Source: Mrakia gelida
Lineage: Eukaryota > Basidiomycota > Tremellomycetes > Cystofilobasidiales > Mrakiaceae
Direction of reading: 5' to 3'
Length of the DNA: 64,000 nt
Assembly: GCA_024345305.1 (NCBI GenBank)
Contig: BRON01000004.1
Location: 682,001 to 746,000, forward strand
Position numbers and translations under genes: made by a program. Positions within the stretch are counted from its first letter, which is position 1. Each line of letters begins with the position of its first letter. The notes beneath the pieces were generated by a model, which worked only from the letters and a program-made list of their open reading frames with translations, was not told where the DNA came from and did no database searches. Positions 33,003 through 48,693 of the stretch are shown piece after piece.

Positions 33003-36000
33003 ATGCTTCCCGCTCGGACAGCCCACTCTTCGCTTCTCTCTCGAGCTCTTTCTCAATCCTCAAGACCTCCAGTCTTCTTAGCCGGTGCTGCACTTCGTTC
33101 GAGCTCATCGCGAGCTTCGATCCCTTCCTCCTCCTCCTCTTCGCCCTTTCCTCCCTCCTCTCTCCTTCGGACACCAACTTCCATTCGAACTTATGCGACG
33201 GCCGCTACACCAGGGGGAGGAGGAGGCAAGCTCAACGGTTTGAAGATGGCTATGGGGGGTGGTACAGGAGCAGGAGAAGCCCTGAAGGAGTTCGTGAGTT
33301 CGATCTCCATCGTCGTCCTTCCTTTCCTCCACGAGTCGGCGCAGAAACTCCAACTGACTCTCTCCTCGACTGACTCCGCTTTCTCAGAGTGTGGACCTTA
33401 CTCAGCTTGCTCGAGATGGAAAGATGGACCCCGTCATCGGTCGGGAAGAGGAGATTCGACGTACGATCCAAAGTGAGTGCGAGCGCAACACCTCCTCCCT
33501 TCCCTCCCTCTCCAAACTGACCTCGGACCCCCCTTTCCTCCAGTTCTGAGTCGTAGAACCAAGTCCAATCCCGTTCTCCTTGGTCCAGCTGGAGTAGGAA
33601 AGACTGCCATCCTCGAAGGACTTGCTCAAAGGATCATTAACAAGGAGGTTCCCGAGGTCGGTCTCTCTCCCTTCGTCCCTCTTCCTCGTCCTTCCTCGAA
33701 TCCATGTCCTGACGCTTCCTCATTGACCCGCATCGACAGTCTCTCTTCGACAAGCGGGTACTCTCGCTAGATCTCTCGGCTCTCCTGGCTGGTGCTGGTG
33801 TTCGAGGAATGTTCGAGGAGCGATTCAAGGCTTTGCTGAAGGACATCGAGGAGGAGAAGGGAGGAGTCATCTGCTTCATCGACGAGATCCATACGCTCTT
33901 GAACTTGGGTGGGTCAATCAGAGCTAGCGCTCAGTACTCGATCTTGCATCTCGTGCTGATACTACGTCTCAAATCTCCCAGGTAAATCTGAGGGATCGAT
34001 GGACGCTGGAAACATGATCAAGCCGGTGAGTCGACTCGCCTCGCAACTCCTCGAGGTGCTTGTAGCTGACCTCTGGTTTTCTTGAAACGCGTAGGCTCTC
34101 GCTCGAGGACTTCAGCTGGTCGGAGCTACCACTTTGGACGAGTACAGGAAGGTTCGCGCTTCGTTCGTCGAGTCGTTTCTTCGATTCTTGCTGACGCGTC
34201 TCGTTTCTTCTTCAGACTATCGAGAAGGACCCTGCGCTCTCCAGAAGGTTCATCTTCTTCTCTTATTACATTATTGGAAGGTAGAGCTGATCTTTTGAAC
34301 CTCTCCTTGTCCTCAGGTTCCAACCCGTCAAGGTCGAGGAGCCAACAGTCGTCGTGAGTCGACTCGCTCTCGTCGTCCTCTTGTCCCGTCTCTAACCTCC
34401 TCTTTTTCCCCTCGCAGTCCACCATCTCGATTCTCCGAGGACTCAAGTCTAAGTATGAGGTTCACCACGGAGTCGGAATCGCCGATGCTGCTCTCGTGAC
34501 TGGTGAGCTCGTCGCCTCGTCCCGATCTCCTCCCTTGCCTCGAAACGCGAGCTGAACCTGTCCTTCCTCCTTCTGCATCAGCTGCTGTCTACTCTCAACG
34601 ATGTCAGTCACTTCGTATCCACGCTCTCTCCATTCCTTGTTGCTGACTCTAGTCCCTCTCGAACTCAGACATCCCGGATCGTTTCCTCCCCGACAAGGCT
34701 ATCGACGTGAGTTCGACAGACGCGTCTCGATCATCTTCAAACGTCACTGACCCGTTTTTCCTCGTTTCTCTCATTCTAGCTCGTCGACGAAGCTGCTTCC
34801 GCTCTTCGTATCGCTCAGGAGTCCAAACCACCTGAGCTCGAAGCTCTCAACCGAGAGATCGTCACCTTGGAGGTGAGCAACCATCGCGTTCGACCTTCCT
34901 CCTCCCTCTCCCGAGCTGACTCTCTTCCTTCCCTTCATCGTCTCCAGATCGAGCGAGAGTCCCTTAAGAACGAAACGGATACCTTCTCTCGCGAACGGAA
35001 GGAGGTCGTCGAGGCGGAGCTCGAGAAGAAGAAGGCTTCAGCGAAGGAACGCGACGAGATCTGGGTCGCCGAGAAGCAGTGGCTCAAGAACCTCAAGGAG
35101 GTTAAGGAGGTTCGTCCCTCTCTCTCTTCTCCGCCCTCTCCTCTCCCTGTCATCGACTGACTGAAGTCCCTCGTTGTCTTTACAGGAACTCGAAAAAGCC
35201 AAGATCGACCTCGAGATCGCTCAACGAAACAACAACTTCGAGGCTGCTTCCCGACTTCGATACGAGGTCATCCCTACTCTTCAATCTCGGATCCCTAGGG
35301 ACGATGGAGGAGGAGCCACCGGAACCGGAGGAGGAGCGATGGGATCGGCTTTGAGGGATCGAGTGACGAGTGAGGATATTGCGAGGGTCGTGGCGAGGAG
35401 CACTGGGATCCCGGTTCAGAACCTGCTGAAGGGAGAGAAGGAGAAGTTGATTCACGTCAGTAGCTTCGTTACATTCTCCTCCCTTCCTCGACGTCGTTGC
35501 TGATGTGGATCTCGTCGGTTTCGCAGATGGAGGACTCGCTCAAGACCCGCGTCGTCGGTCAGGATCAGTGTGTAACGGCGTGAGTTCTACTCCCTCTCTT
35601 TGAGCGTACTCTTCCTCGCTGACTAAATCCTCTTCTCTCAGTGTCTCCGATGCCGTCCGACTGTCTCGAGCTGGACTTCAGAACCCTCAACGACCTCTCG
35701 CCTCGTTCCTCTTCCTCGGACCTACTGGGTGAGCTCGACCTTTTCTCCTTCCTCGCGCCTTTTCCCCCTCGTCGCTGACGTCGTTCTTCCCACTTTACAG
35801 TGTCGGAAAGACCGAGCTCTCCAAGGCTCTCGCTGGTTTCCTCTTCGATGACGAGAAGAACGCTCTGTCAGTTGCTGCACGTTACCTCGAGTCGTATATT
35901 CGTTTCGCTCACGCGTCTTCATTCTTCCGTTCGAACAGCATCACCATCAACATGTCCGAGTACCACGATCGGCACACCGTCTCTCGACTCATCGGAGCTG

Positions 36001-37165
36001 CTCCTGGATACGTTGGGTGAGCCTCTAGTCTTCTTGAGCTCTCGTCTAATCATTGAACTGACTCGTCGCGTTTCGTTTGACCTTCAGATACGAAGAGGGA
36101 GGTCAGCTCACCGAGGCTGTTCGACGAAGACGTGAGTACTCTCTATTCCCACTTCATCTTTCTGTTTCTCGGTGCTGACTCGTTCTTTCTCTTTTCTCAG
36201 CCTACGCCGTGATCAACCTGGACGAGGTCGAGAAGGCTCACCGAGATGGTAAGCTCGCGTTTCGCTCTTCCTTCGGACTCGTTCGTCTTCTTTTCGCTGA
36301 CCTTGTTCTTTCGTCATTCGTCGCAGTCTCCAACATCCTTCTCCAAGTCCTCGACGAAGGAAAGCTCACCGACTCTACTGGACGACTAGGTCCGTCTCGT
36401 TCTCCCCTCCTGCTCGTCGTCGTCGTCTCTCGAAAACTAACGCGTCTCCTCGCTCCGCCCTTTCCCCAGTCGACTTCCGCAACACCATCCTCTGCCTCAC
36501 CTCCAACCTCGGCTCGGAAGTCATGGCCGACCCCGCCTCCACCGACTCGGAAGGACAAGTCACTCCGGAAGCTCAAGCTCTCATCCTCCAAGCCGTATCC
36601 CGTCACTTCCCTCCCGAACTCGTCAACAGACTCGACAACCTCCTCATCTTCAACAAACTCTCCCACTCCGCCATTCTCTCCATCGTCGACTTGCGTCTCT
36701 CGGAGATCCAGAAGAGGTTGGACGACAGGAGGATCACGCTGAGGGTGACGAGCGAAGCGAAGGCTTGGATCGCGAAGGAGGGGTGGAGTGAGATCTACGG
36801 AGCCAGGAGCGTGGCGAGGCTGCTGCAGAAGGAGGTGTTGAGCAAGCTGGCGAGGAAGTTGGTGGAGGGGAAGATTAGGTGAGTCCACCAAAACCTTTCT
36901 CTCTTCCTTTGTTCGTTCGAGCGAGAGAGACGCGTCGAACTGACTGACCGCTCTTCTTCGTTCTTGCAGAAACGGCGACACAGCAGCGATCGGTCTCTCT
37001 CCCGACGGAAAGAAGCTCCTCATCGAAGACAACCACGAAGCCGATGCGGACGTGCCTGTCTACAACCCTATGAGGCAGTACGACGAGGAGATCATGGACG
37101 AGGAGGCTGAAGAGGAAGACGAGTGGGCGCTTCCCTCTGAACGAGCGAGGGAGCGAGATCAGTAG
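33003..37165 (+). CDS. HSP78: mitochondrial Hsp78 (ClpB-type disaggregase)
   Basis: Twenty-three exons, from 33003-33293 and 33388-33472 to 36470-36878 and 36970-37165, splice to exactly 846 residues (yeast Hsp78 is 811). Residues 1 to about 70 are an arginine- and serine-rich mitochondrial presequence; there is no ClpB N-domain, as usual for Hsp78. First AAA+ module: Walker A GPAGVGKT, Walker [13 protein letters not shown], arginine finger [10 protein letters not shown] coiled-coil middle domain of about 130 residues follows. Second module: [15 protein letters not shown], Walker [11 protein letters not shown], sensor TSNLGSE, and a C-terminal small domain with [14 protein letters not shown]. 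The tail is acidic and ends ERARERDQ. It works with mitochondrial Hsp70 to resolve aggregates in the matrix. Exon 10 is 21 nt. Heat-shock elements precede it. Confidence 0.97.
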
Positions 37166-37425
37166 TCTAGACCCTTTTCATTCGCATAGATAACCACCAA
37201 ACCACACCCACCTGTCCATCTATATCTCTCTGTATCTTTTGCTTTGCCTAACGATCTTAATGTCTCACCGTTTATCTCACTCGCTCGTCTCGTTTCGATT
37301 GGAACGTCATCCGCGCAGGGAGGAGGGCGAAGCGAAGCGAGGCAGGGAGGAGAGGACCGACCTCGTCGACCCACCCTCTCTCTTCTCTTCCACCCCCCAC
37401 CCACCCTTCCCCTCCCCTTCCAACC

Positions 37426-39847
<2,422 letters not shown>

Positions 39848-40263
39848 ACGCCCTCTCGCCAACTCACCAAACTCCAACCCAACCCAACCCTTCGTTCGTC
39901 GCGCGACTCGTTTGCTCGCAACACCCCTCTCCCCACCTACTCCCTCGTTCTCGTTTCGTGCTTTCGTTACTTTCGTTTCTCGGATTCGATTCTTTCTTTT
40001 TGTAGGATAGACGGAGGCGTAGTGGGTGAGACGAGGGTGTTGGAGGAGGGGAGTGGGAGAGAAGGAGGAGGGGAGAGAGGGAGAGAGATTTTGGAAGTAT
40101 GTGAGAGAGAGATGATGAATATTGTCACCTTTTTAACGTGCTTGCTCGGAGGTTGGAGAGAGAGACTGGAGACGGGGATGGGAGGGAAGAGGAGTGAAAG
40201 AGGGTGAGCAAGGAGAGTCGCGTGAGAAGGTTCATGGTCGTGGATCGTACGAAGCTCGCGAAA

Positions 40264-40284
40264 GAGAGAGAGAGAGAGAGAGAG
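40264..40284. repeat. GA microsatellite
   Basis: About ten GA units in a purine-rich intergenic stretch. Confidence 0.9.
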
Positions 40285-40418
40285 GGAGAACTAGCTAGAT
40301 GGTCCGAGGCTCGAGGTTCTCGGGGTGGTTCTGAGATGGGGAAGGAAGGGAGGGAAGGTGATCAGTTGAGGAGACGAAGCGAGACACGAGGCGACGAGAG
40401 GACGAGCGACGAACGTAC

Positions 40419-40423
<5 letters not shown>

Positions 40424-40451
<28 letters not shown>
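40424..40451. repeat. GA microsatellite
   Basis: About fourteen GA units, 140 bases from a similar tract; same strand orientation. Confidence 0.9.
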
Positions 40452-40454
<3 letters not shown>

Positions 40455-41133
40455 GAGGTTGTGGTTCTGAGAGGAGGAGAAAGGAAGGAAGGGAGGTCAG
40501 GCGAGGTCGAGATGTGGACGGCGGGAGACGAGACGAGGAGTTGGACGAACGCACGAGGACGCGAGTGGGAGTGGTGTTGGTTTAGAATCTGGGTGAGAGG
40601 AGAAAGGAGCGATGGTTAGCGAGAGAGAGGGAAGAAGAAGAAGAGCGGTGAGCGAGACGACGGGACGACGACGCGGTGGACGCAAGGACGAGCGAACTGG
40701 AGCGTGAGATGAGTTGACGTCGGGTCTGGAGGATAGACGAGGAAGGATATATTCAGTCAGAGATCGAAGCGGAAGGAGAGGTGGAGAGACGAGAAAAGGA
40801 AGGGAAGCTCACCAGGCTGAGGTTGCGTTCGACGCGTCGAGGGACCGTTGAGCAAGTTCGAATTCGACTTTGACGTCCGATCTGGAGGGACGAGGAGTTC
40901 GAGTTCGAAAGTTAGAAACGGGTCGAGATTCCGATGGTAAGCAGAGGATGGGGTACTCACTCGGTCCAGGTCGTCTTCCACTCGTCCATCAACGCCTTGT
41001 CGAACTCGGTTCCGCACAACATCCCCGACTCGAACAGATCCATCTCCAACCCGAAACCTCCACAGGCTAAACATCTCCAACCTAGAACCTCCTCCTCCTC
41101 TTCCTCACCGCATGCCTCTTGAACTCTCGACTT

Positions 41134-42799
41134 CTACTCCTCCTCCCCCTCCTCGCCCTCGTTGAGATCGTTCCAACCTCCGATGATGGGCGTCCTGCTT
41201 CCTCCAGTCCCTTCGACAGCTACGACCGTCCCTTCCCACATGGTGAACCCTGCATCCCACAGAACCCAACATCCCTGAGGCAACGAGGGTCCTAGTCGTC
41301 GAAGTCGAGAGAGGTTGAGCAAAACTCCGACGCGTTTCCATGCTTTCCACGATCCTCCAGCGAGGAGGGTCTGGCGATGGAGAAGAGGGCGAGAGTCGGC
41401 GAGGGAGAGGAAGTTGTCGTCGGTGCATGCTATGACGTTGGTGAGAGTCGCGTTGGGAGTGAGGGAGGAAGATAGCTCGAGAGTTTGGAGGCAGGGGAAG
41501 GATTTGAAGGCTCGACGACGAGCTCCTGGAAGAGACGCGGCGAGGAGTGTAAGCTCGCGATTCAAGCTAACAAGAGGAGACAAGCAGGAGATCACTCACC
41601 CAATCAGCGGGCCAACAGCTTCCAGGACTACTGTACGCGTCTCTAAGTGCAAACCGAGTGAGGTTGCGACACGAGATGCCCACCGAACGAAGGAAGGGAG
41701 GCGAGATCTCGCCGACCTCGTCGACCTTCTCGAGGTTCAGTCTCAGCTCCGAGACGGTCCAGCTCTTCGTTTCGAACCTCGCCGATCCTGATCCTGACCC
41801 CAACCTGTCCCATCCCGAGATTCCAGCCATCTCCTGGAACGGCGAAAATCGACCTAGCGCACCGGAGGAAGAGGGAAGATGGGAGGTCGAGCTCAAGTCG
41901 AGCGCGAACGAGGTTGAGGGCGACTGAACCAGAGCGACGGCGGCGACCGACTCCAGGAACTCGAGGGACGGTTCTCCGCTGGCTGAGACGCCGAAGCGCT
42001 CGAGGGAAGGGAGTTGAGTCGTTGAGATGAAGCTTGAGGAAGGGATCCGGACGTGGGCGGATCCGCGAACGGTGAATCCAGGGAAAAGGAAGTTGGCAGC
42101 GAGTGCTGAAGGGAGGAAGGTATCGAGGTCGACATCCTCCTTGAAGAACGAGGTCCATGCAGTCTTGTGCGAGGACGGGTCGTAGAGTTTGGTGGTGAAC
42201 TCGAAGTCGCGGAACCCACCTTCGAGGATCAGAGGGAGCTCGCGACGCGGGGAGAGGACGTTGGGTAGCCTGGCCCACGCGTGCAAGAAGCCGCGTTCCC
42301 CTTTGATCTTCTCGATCTGAGGGAGGTGGTACGTCCTGAGGAGGGTGGAGGGAGTGAAGTCGCAGCGAAGAGTGGTGAGCTGGGGACAGAGCTCGAGGAT
42401 CAAATCCAGGAACGGTTCGGGATCGAGTCGCGACATTCCGGCGTCAGGATATACCCTCAGTCATCTAGTAGAGATAAGGATGAGAGAAGGAGTCAGCCCA
42501 ATCAGAACACACTGGCGATCGAAGGTAAGGAGGAACGAGGGCTTGCCTGACGAGGCCACGAAGAGGAGACGACGTGAGAGCTTGAATGTTGGATAGTCTG
42601 TTCTGATCTGTCACGACCAGGACTCTGAACAGCTCCGGACACCCAATCTTCGTAACGAAGTGAGAGTCAGCGGGCGAAGACGTCCAAGGAAAGCGAAGGA
42701 TGGACGCACCTCTCGAAGAAGTCGACAGACGCAAGAGAGGCTCTTCTTCGTCTTCACGTCGAGGCCCTTGAAGATCTTGAGGATGAGTTCCGTGGGAAT
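41134..42799 (-). pseudogene. F-box/LRR-like gene F, probable frame break
   Basis: Exons on the minus strand: 42799-42710, 42647-42547, 42455-41600 and 41525-41134. The first supported exon is an F-box (IPTELILKIFKGLDVKTKKS, then SLSCVCRLLRE). It is preceded by an in-frame TAG and a CTCCTTAG acceptor, so at least one 5' exon with the start is missing from the model. The intron after GLVR has a GC donor (AG then GCAAGC) and its phase fits exactly. Exon 3 is a leucine-rich-like body. The last exon (FPCLQTLELSSSL, ending NEGEEGEEE) does not join in frame through the strong GTGAGT donor; one base seems to be lost close to 41505-41525. Whether this is a pseudogene, an error or an unusual splice cannot be settled. 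It is divergent from gene D. Confidence 0.6.
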
Positions 42800-43344
42800 C
42801 TAAGGAGAAGAATGATCTCAGAGCAGCGCATGGAGGCAACGATCATGTGGATGAGCTGACCTGAAGGAAGGGAGAAGGCTAGGAGGAGGGGAGGGAGGAG
42901 AGGAGCGGAGTTGAGCTTGACTCAAGAACTCGTTCGTTGCTACATCCCCCAAGCTCATTGTTTTTGGGACCATTCACCTTCGCAACCGATGGGCCGAATG
43001 AGGGAGTAGAGATGAGCATCCAGGCGAGAGGATGAGAACTGAAGGGGGAGGGAGGCTATTGGAGTTGGAGGAAGCTCAGCTCCACGATGAGGGATCAGAG
43101 GTCCTGCTTTGAGAGAAGGCCGGAGGTTTCCGACGGCATTTTTTCGGCTGGAATTTGACGCACTGGTGTGCTTGAACCAACCATCTTCCGTCTTACATCT
43201 CGACAGAGACGAAAAGTAGACTGAAGAATACTTTTGAGCCCGCGCAAAGAACGAGGTCGAGGTGAAGCTCACCTTTCCTCCTTCGTCCCTCTCAACTTCG
43301 ACGAGCTCCCTTCCCTCCCTTCAGATCTTCACGAGCAATCAACC

Positions 43345-44248
43345 ATGTCCTCGTCCTCTTCTCCTCTTCCTTATCTCCCCCTCGAAGTCAAGTACGACAT
43401 CCTTCGATTCTGCGATCCCACCACTCTCGCAAAGACGGCTCAAGTCTCGCTCGCCTTCCTCGAGCTCTCCTCCCCGATCTTGTACGAGGACGTCCACATC
43501 CATGGTTTCGAGGGTTTGAAGCTTCTCTTCTCCAAGAGAGTGGGTTCATATGTCTACTCATCTATTCTCGTCTGTACCTCCGAGCCTTACCTTCTCCTTC
43601 CATTGCATGAAACAGACCCAACCTCCTTCCCTTCAGACCGCTCCCTTCCTCTCCCTCTCTCAGATCCGAGACCTCTCCATCGAGTACCCTCTCGAGGACA
43701 TCAAGCGAGATGACTACTCGGATCTGGGACTCGATCGAGCACCCTCAAGCTCGCCTCTGGCCGTGCGTACCCTCAGGATCATCCTCGGGAAACCTCAGGA
43801 CGACTTCTACGGCTCTCCTCCCCTCTCCCTCCCTCCTCTCGCAGAATTCCTCAACCCTCGCCGCCTCATCGTCGACGCCTCCAGGAGCATCCGCGCAAGC
43901 GTCTTCTTCGACGAAGCGATCTTCTCGTCACTGGAAACAATCCTTCTCATCTCGGCGGATATAGGAGGGGCATCGTTGGGGAAGACTGCTGAACGACTCG
44001 GATGGAACCTTCGTCGCGTCATGTTTGACCTTCCTGGAGGAGACGACGATTACTTGGAGGTTCTGATGGTGTCGATGCTTGCGGACCTTCCTCTCCCAGA
44101 GCTTACAGAGGTGGTCGTCTTGGTGGAGAGCGAGGAGGACAAGGGAGAGGTTCTCGCGATGCTTCGCACAGACGTCGAGGGACGCGACTCCGAGACTAGG
44201 AAGAAGGTGCTGGCCCAGGTGGGGGTAGAGGTGAAGGAACATGCTTAG
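43345..44248 (+). CDS. F-box-like protein D, intact paralog of B
   Basis: Two exons, 43345-43539 and 43664-44248, give 259 residues with clean phase-0 splicing. The start reads MSSSSSPLPYLPLEVKYDIL, then RFCDPTTLAKTAQVSLAFLE and LSSPILYEDVHIHGF, an F-box-like segment. The body is an acidic, leucine-patterned domain with DLPGGDDDYLEVLM and ends VLAQVGVEVKEHA. It is nearly identical to gene B over most of its length, but it lacks about 40 residues before the C-terminal block. Substrate-adaptor role is inferred from the F-box. It is convergent with gene E, as B is with C. Confidence 0.75.
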
Positions 44249-45001
44249 TACCTTTCACCTCGATACCTATGCACTTTATCGTTGGCGGATTGGGACAGAA
44301 CGGAAGAGAGCCGGAAGAAGCCGACGCGATCTGACGATCAAGTCAATCGTGCTCAACGCTTCCTGGGAGTTTCGCGAAGACTCGAGTTCTACCACACTGC
44401 CGCCTCCTTTCTGGTGGGGACATAACGAACAAGAAAAGAGTTGATATCAGGGACGCGGCGGGCCTACTGGGCTACGACGTCCCTTTCTCGGTATTCCGCT
44501 TCCCTCTTCCCTTGCTCTTCCATTCCAACAAAATGATGTAGATACGACTTTGGTTCGATTCCGGTCTCGAGTAGTATATTCGGCTTCCTGGACGTGTTAG
44601 ATTTTTGCAGCTGCGTGCGAAGAAGACGCGAGTTTCGCGTCGAACTGAGAACCAGCCATCTCGACGCGTCGTGCTCCTGTTTTGCTTGACCGAGTTCGCG
44701 CTCAAGCAGTTGCAAAGCAGTCAGTAGAGCTGGATTAGCGGCTCAAGAGGCTGCTTCTGTCGATGGTCGTGTTACTGATGATGAGGAAAGTTGAACGAGA
44801 GGAACGAGCGAGACGCGACGAAGGAGGGCAAGCTCAAACGAACGAAGGGCATGACCATCAACGAACAAGATACGGCTATGTGCGAGAGCTGATAACGAGG
44901 CTTTGTAGGGTCGTCAAGGTCTGAATGAAGAGTGAAGGAAAGAGGGAGGTCAGTTGCGTTCTAGACGGAGAGCGAGGACGAGACGAGACGCGACTCACGT
45001 T
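44249..45001. other. D-E intergenic region
   Basis: About 750 bases between convergent genes D and E with no supported gene; it is the second copy of the B-C spacer. The tRNA-like string GGTTCGATTCC at about 44551 is not part of a cloverleaf. Confidence 0.6.
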
Positions 45002-46035
45002 TCACTCTTCCCAGACCTCGAACCTGAGCTTCTGCTCCCTCTTCAGCCTCTCGACCGCTCCCCTACCCATCCTGCTCACTGCCTCCCGCTCCATATACTC
45101 TTCTTCTTCTTCAACCACTCGAATCACCACCGCCTTCACCGCTCGACTTCCTATCAACAAGTCCGCCAACCCATCGAGAAGGAAGCATCGAATTCCGATC
45201 ATCTCTTCCTCCCCATGCATCCGACCGAAACCAAAGACTCTTGCTTGTTCCCGGGTCGAGAGGGGAACGTAATGGAGGGGAAGGCGAGAGCCTTCGAAAG
45301 CGACTTGAAGCTCGTTGGCTTGGGTATCGCTGATGCAGAGCGATGCGAGTCGGGAGGAGGAGGGGTCTGCGTCTCGATGAAGCTGGGGAGAGGAGTCGCG
45401 AAGGATGAGGTTGGAGAGACGAGACCACTTGACGGGAGTGATCTGGGGACGCAAGATCTTCGCCGAGTCTCTACCTCCGATGCTGCCCAAGATTCCGGAC
45501 ATGGGCAGCGAGGGAGGAGGGGAAGCCACGAAGCTCGCGAGGGAGGGATTGAAGAGGTGAGGTGGGAACGAGGAGTGGTCTGCGAACTGAGCCTGGAGCT
45601 CGTCGACTTCCAAGGGTCGAAGGTTAGGAGATCGATCCAGCGAGAAAGAGGTGAAGCGAGGAGATGCACTGGAAGCGAGGAGAGTGAAGGTTCGGATTTG
45701 ATGGAGGGAGAGGTGATGCTCGACGAGGGGTTGGGAGGACTGGGAGAGGGAAGGGAGGGCGGACGATGAGCTCCACTCTCAGTCTTCTCAGACACCCAAC
45801 ATACAAGACAACTTGGTCTCACCTTCCTTACACAGAAGAGCTTTCCCATCTGCTCGAACCCGACCAACTTGACGTCTCGATAGAGGAGAGGGGAGGAGAG
45901 CTCGAGGAAGGCGAGCGAGACTCGGGAGGTGTTGGCGAGCGTCGAAGGGTCGCAGAACTTGAGGATTTCGTTGTAGATTTCGATGGGGAAGTCCTTAAGG
46001 AAGGGAGTGACGAGGGAGAGGGTTGAGAGGTCCAT
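45002..46035 (-). CDS. F-box/LRR-like protein E
   Basis: Two exons, 46035-45823 and 45739-45002, give 316 residues. The F-box-like part reads DFPIEIYNEILKFCDPSTLA, then VSLAFLELSSPLLYRDV. Exon 2 opens SSQPLVEHHLSLHQIRTFT and ends KLRFEVWEE, as in gene C. Compared with C, the first exon and both ends are well conserved, but the middle is strongly diverged in length and sequence, although the neighbouring B/D pair is nearly identical. No frame problem. Likely SCF adaptor; the variable middle would be the substrate-facing part (inference). Confidence 0.75.
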
Positions 46036-46288
46036 GTCTGCGATGTTCACGAGTTGGATGGAGGGATGCTGGTCGTTGATGGAGAAGGAAGGACGAGCTC
46101 GAGCTCGTCCCCTCCTCCTCTCGCTTTGTCTTCCATCCGCTCTGTCTTTTCCCAAGGTCTCACACGATGTTTAAGGGAAGGCATGACATGTCATAGAACA
46201 CGTTAAAGGTGAAGAGAGCAAAATACGAAGGGCCGAAAACCAAAAAGGGTAGAGGTGAAGAGGGACGAGAACGAGTCGAGTCGAGCGT

Positions 46289-47069
46289 TTAAGCTCGCTC
46301 TCCACGGAGTCGTCGAGCGAGCTGGAGATCCTTGGGCTGGATGGTGACTCGCTTGGCGTGGATGGCTGGAGAGAGAGGAAGAAGGGAGAAGAGAAGGAAG
46401 AGTCAGCTTCGAGGAAGATGAAGAGGCGAGGCGAGGAGAGAGGGAGGAGAGAGACGAAGACTCACCAGCCAAGTTGGTGTCCTCGAAGAGGGAGACGAGG
46501 TAAGCCTCGGAAGCCTCCTGGAGAGCCATGACAGCGCTGTGAGGGGAGAAGAGAAGGCAGAGAAGAGGTCAGCTTCGAGCTCGAGGGTAAGAAGGAAAGG
46601 CAGAGGAGAGAGGGAGGAAGAGGTTGGACGAACGAAGACTGGAATCGAAGATCGGTCTTGAAGTCCTGAGCGATCTCTCGGACGAGTCGCTGGAAGGGGA
46701 GCTTCCTGATGAGGAGCTCAGTCGACTTCTGGTATCGTCGAATCTCACGGAGAGCGACAGTTCCGGGTCCTAGAAAGCGAGAAGAAGGGAGGGAGGGAAG
46801 GGACGAGGTCAGCTCTCGAGCTTCGAAAGACGCGAGCTCAACAACGAAACCAAGAGAAGACTCACTGTATCTGTGAGGCTTCTTGACTCCACCAGCGGCA
46901 GGCGCGGACTTTCGAGCGGCCTTGGTGGCGAGCTGCTTTCGGGGGGCCTGAGGAGGGTGAAGAGGAAGGAAGGGGAGGTCAGCTCGAGAAGAGGGAAGAG
47001 ATGAGAGTGATGATGAAGACGCACCTTTCCTCCGGTCGACTTTCGGGCGGTTTGCTTGGTTCGAGCCAT
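46289..47069 (-). CDS. HHT1: histone H3
   Basis: Five exons on the minus strand: 47069-47025, 46947-46866, 46769-46634, 46536-46466 and 46365-46289. They splice to exactly 136 codons of H3. The tail [20 protein letters not shown] and the core ([20 protein letters not shown], then [15 protein letters not shown]) are canonical, ending RRLRGERA. The intron after FQSS was placed with a GTTCGT donor, since that gives the invariant FQSSAVMA. It is divergent from the H4 gene, 639 bases away, as is usual for fungal core-histone pairs. Confidence 0.98.
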
Positions 47070-48260
<1,191 letters not shown>

Positions 48261-48693
48261 ATATCCTCTCGTCTTCGTTCTCGCTCTCCCTTCTTTGTTA
48301 GGACGACTCGTCGTTCCTCTCGCTCTTTGGTCGGTTCGCTTTTGATCTCCATCTCATCTTTACGAATTCATGACGCTCATGTCTTCTCCCTCCTAACTTT
48401 CCTGTGCCTCCCCTGAGTTCGTGAGAAGTGTCCCTTGAGTGAGAAGAAGCAGATCGAAGGGCGGAGGGCGAGCTCGAGCTTTAACGAGCGAACGCGGCCG
48501 CTGAGATTCCTCCCGTCGGTTTTCGCGAGACATCTCCTCGCCTCTGGAGCATGGATCTCGCAGTGAGGTGCTCGGAGAACGATGCGCCCAAAAATGGGGG
48601 GAAATCTTAACTCAACAGGAGCAGAAGAGGAGCTCGAACGAACTTGACCTCGAGCGGCCGTCTCCTCCTCCCTCTCCTCCTTCCTTCTCCTCG
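48261..48693. other. intergenic, H4 to F-box gene W
   Basis: About 430 bases with the 3' flank of H4 and the promoter of gene W. It contains two GCGGCCG stretches (48494-48501 and about 48654-48660). No gene recognised. Confidence 0.35.

Larger units (their letters stand above)
39848..41133. other. 1.3 kb gene-free region with GA repeats
   Basis: No gene is supported between PEP4 and the convergent F-box gene F. The stretch is purine-rich on the plus strand. It contains two GA dinucleotide tracts and a GACGCGTC palindrome (about 40830). Open frames here consist mostly of arginine and glutamate from purine runs. Confidence 0.5.
43345..45001. repeat. duplicated block, copy 2
   Basis: Counterpart of 3872-5660. 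It contains gene D and the intergenic stretch to gene E. The non-coding part 44249-44700 matches 4895-5345 almost base for base. The copy is shorter by the 120 nt C-terminal indel and by small gaps at 44700-44760. Confidence 0.85.

Noticed and set aside
44540..44570. tRNA-like T-arm string GGTTCGATTCC
   Set aside because: No acceptor stem or anticodon arm can be drawn around it, and the duplicate copy at about 5200 lacks the string.
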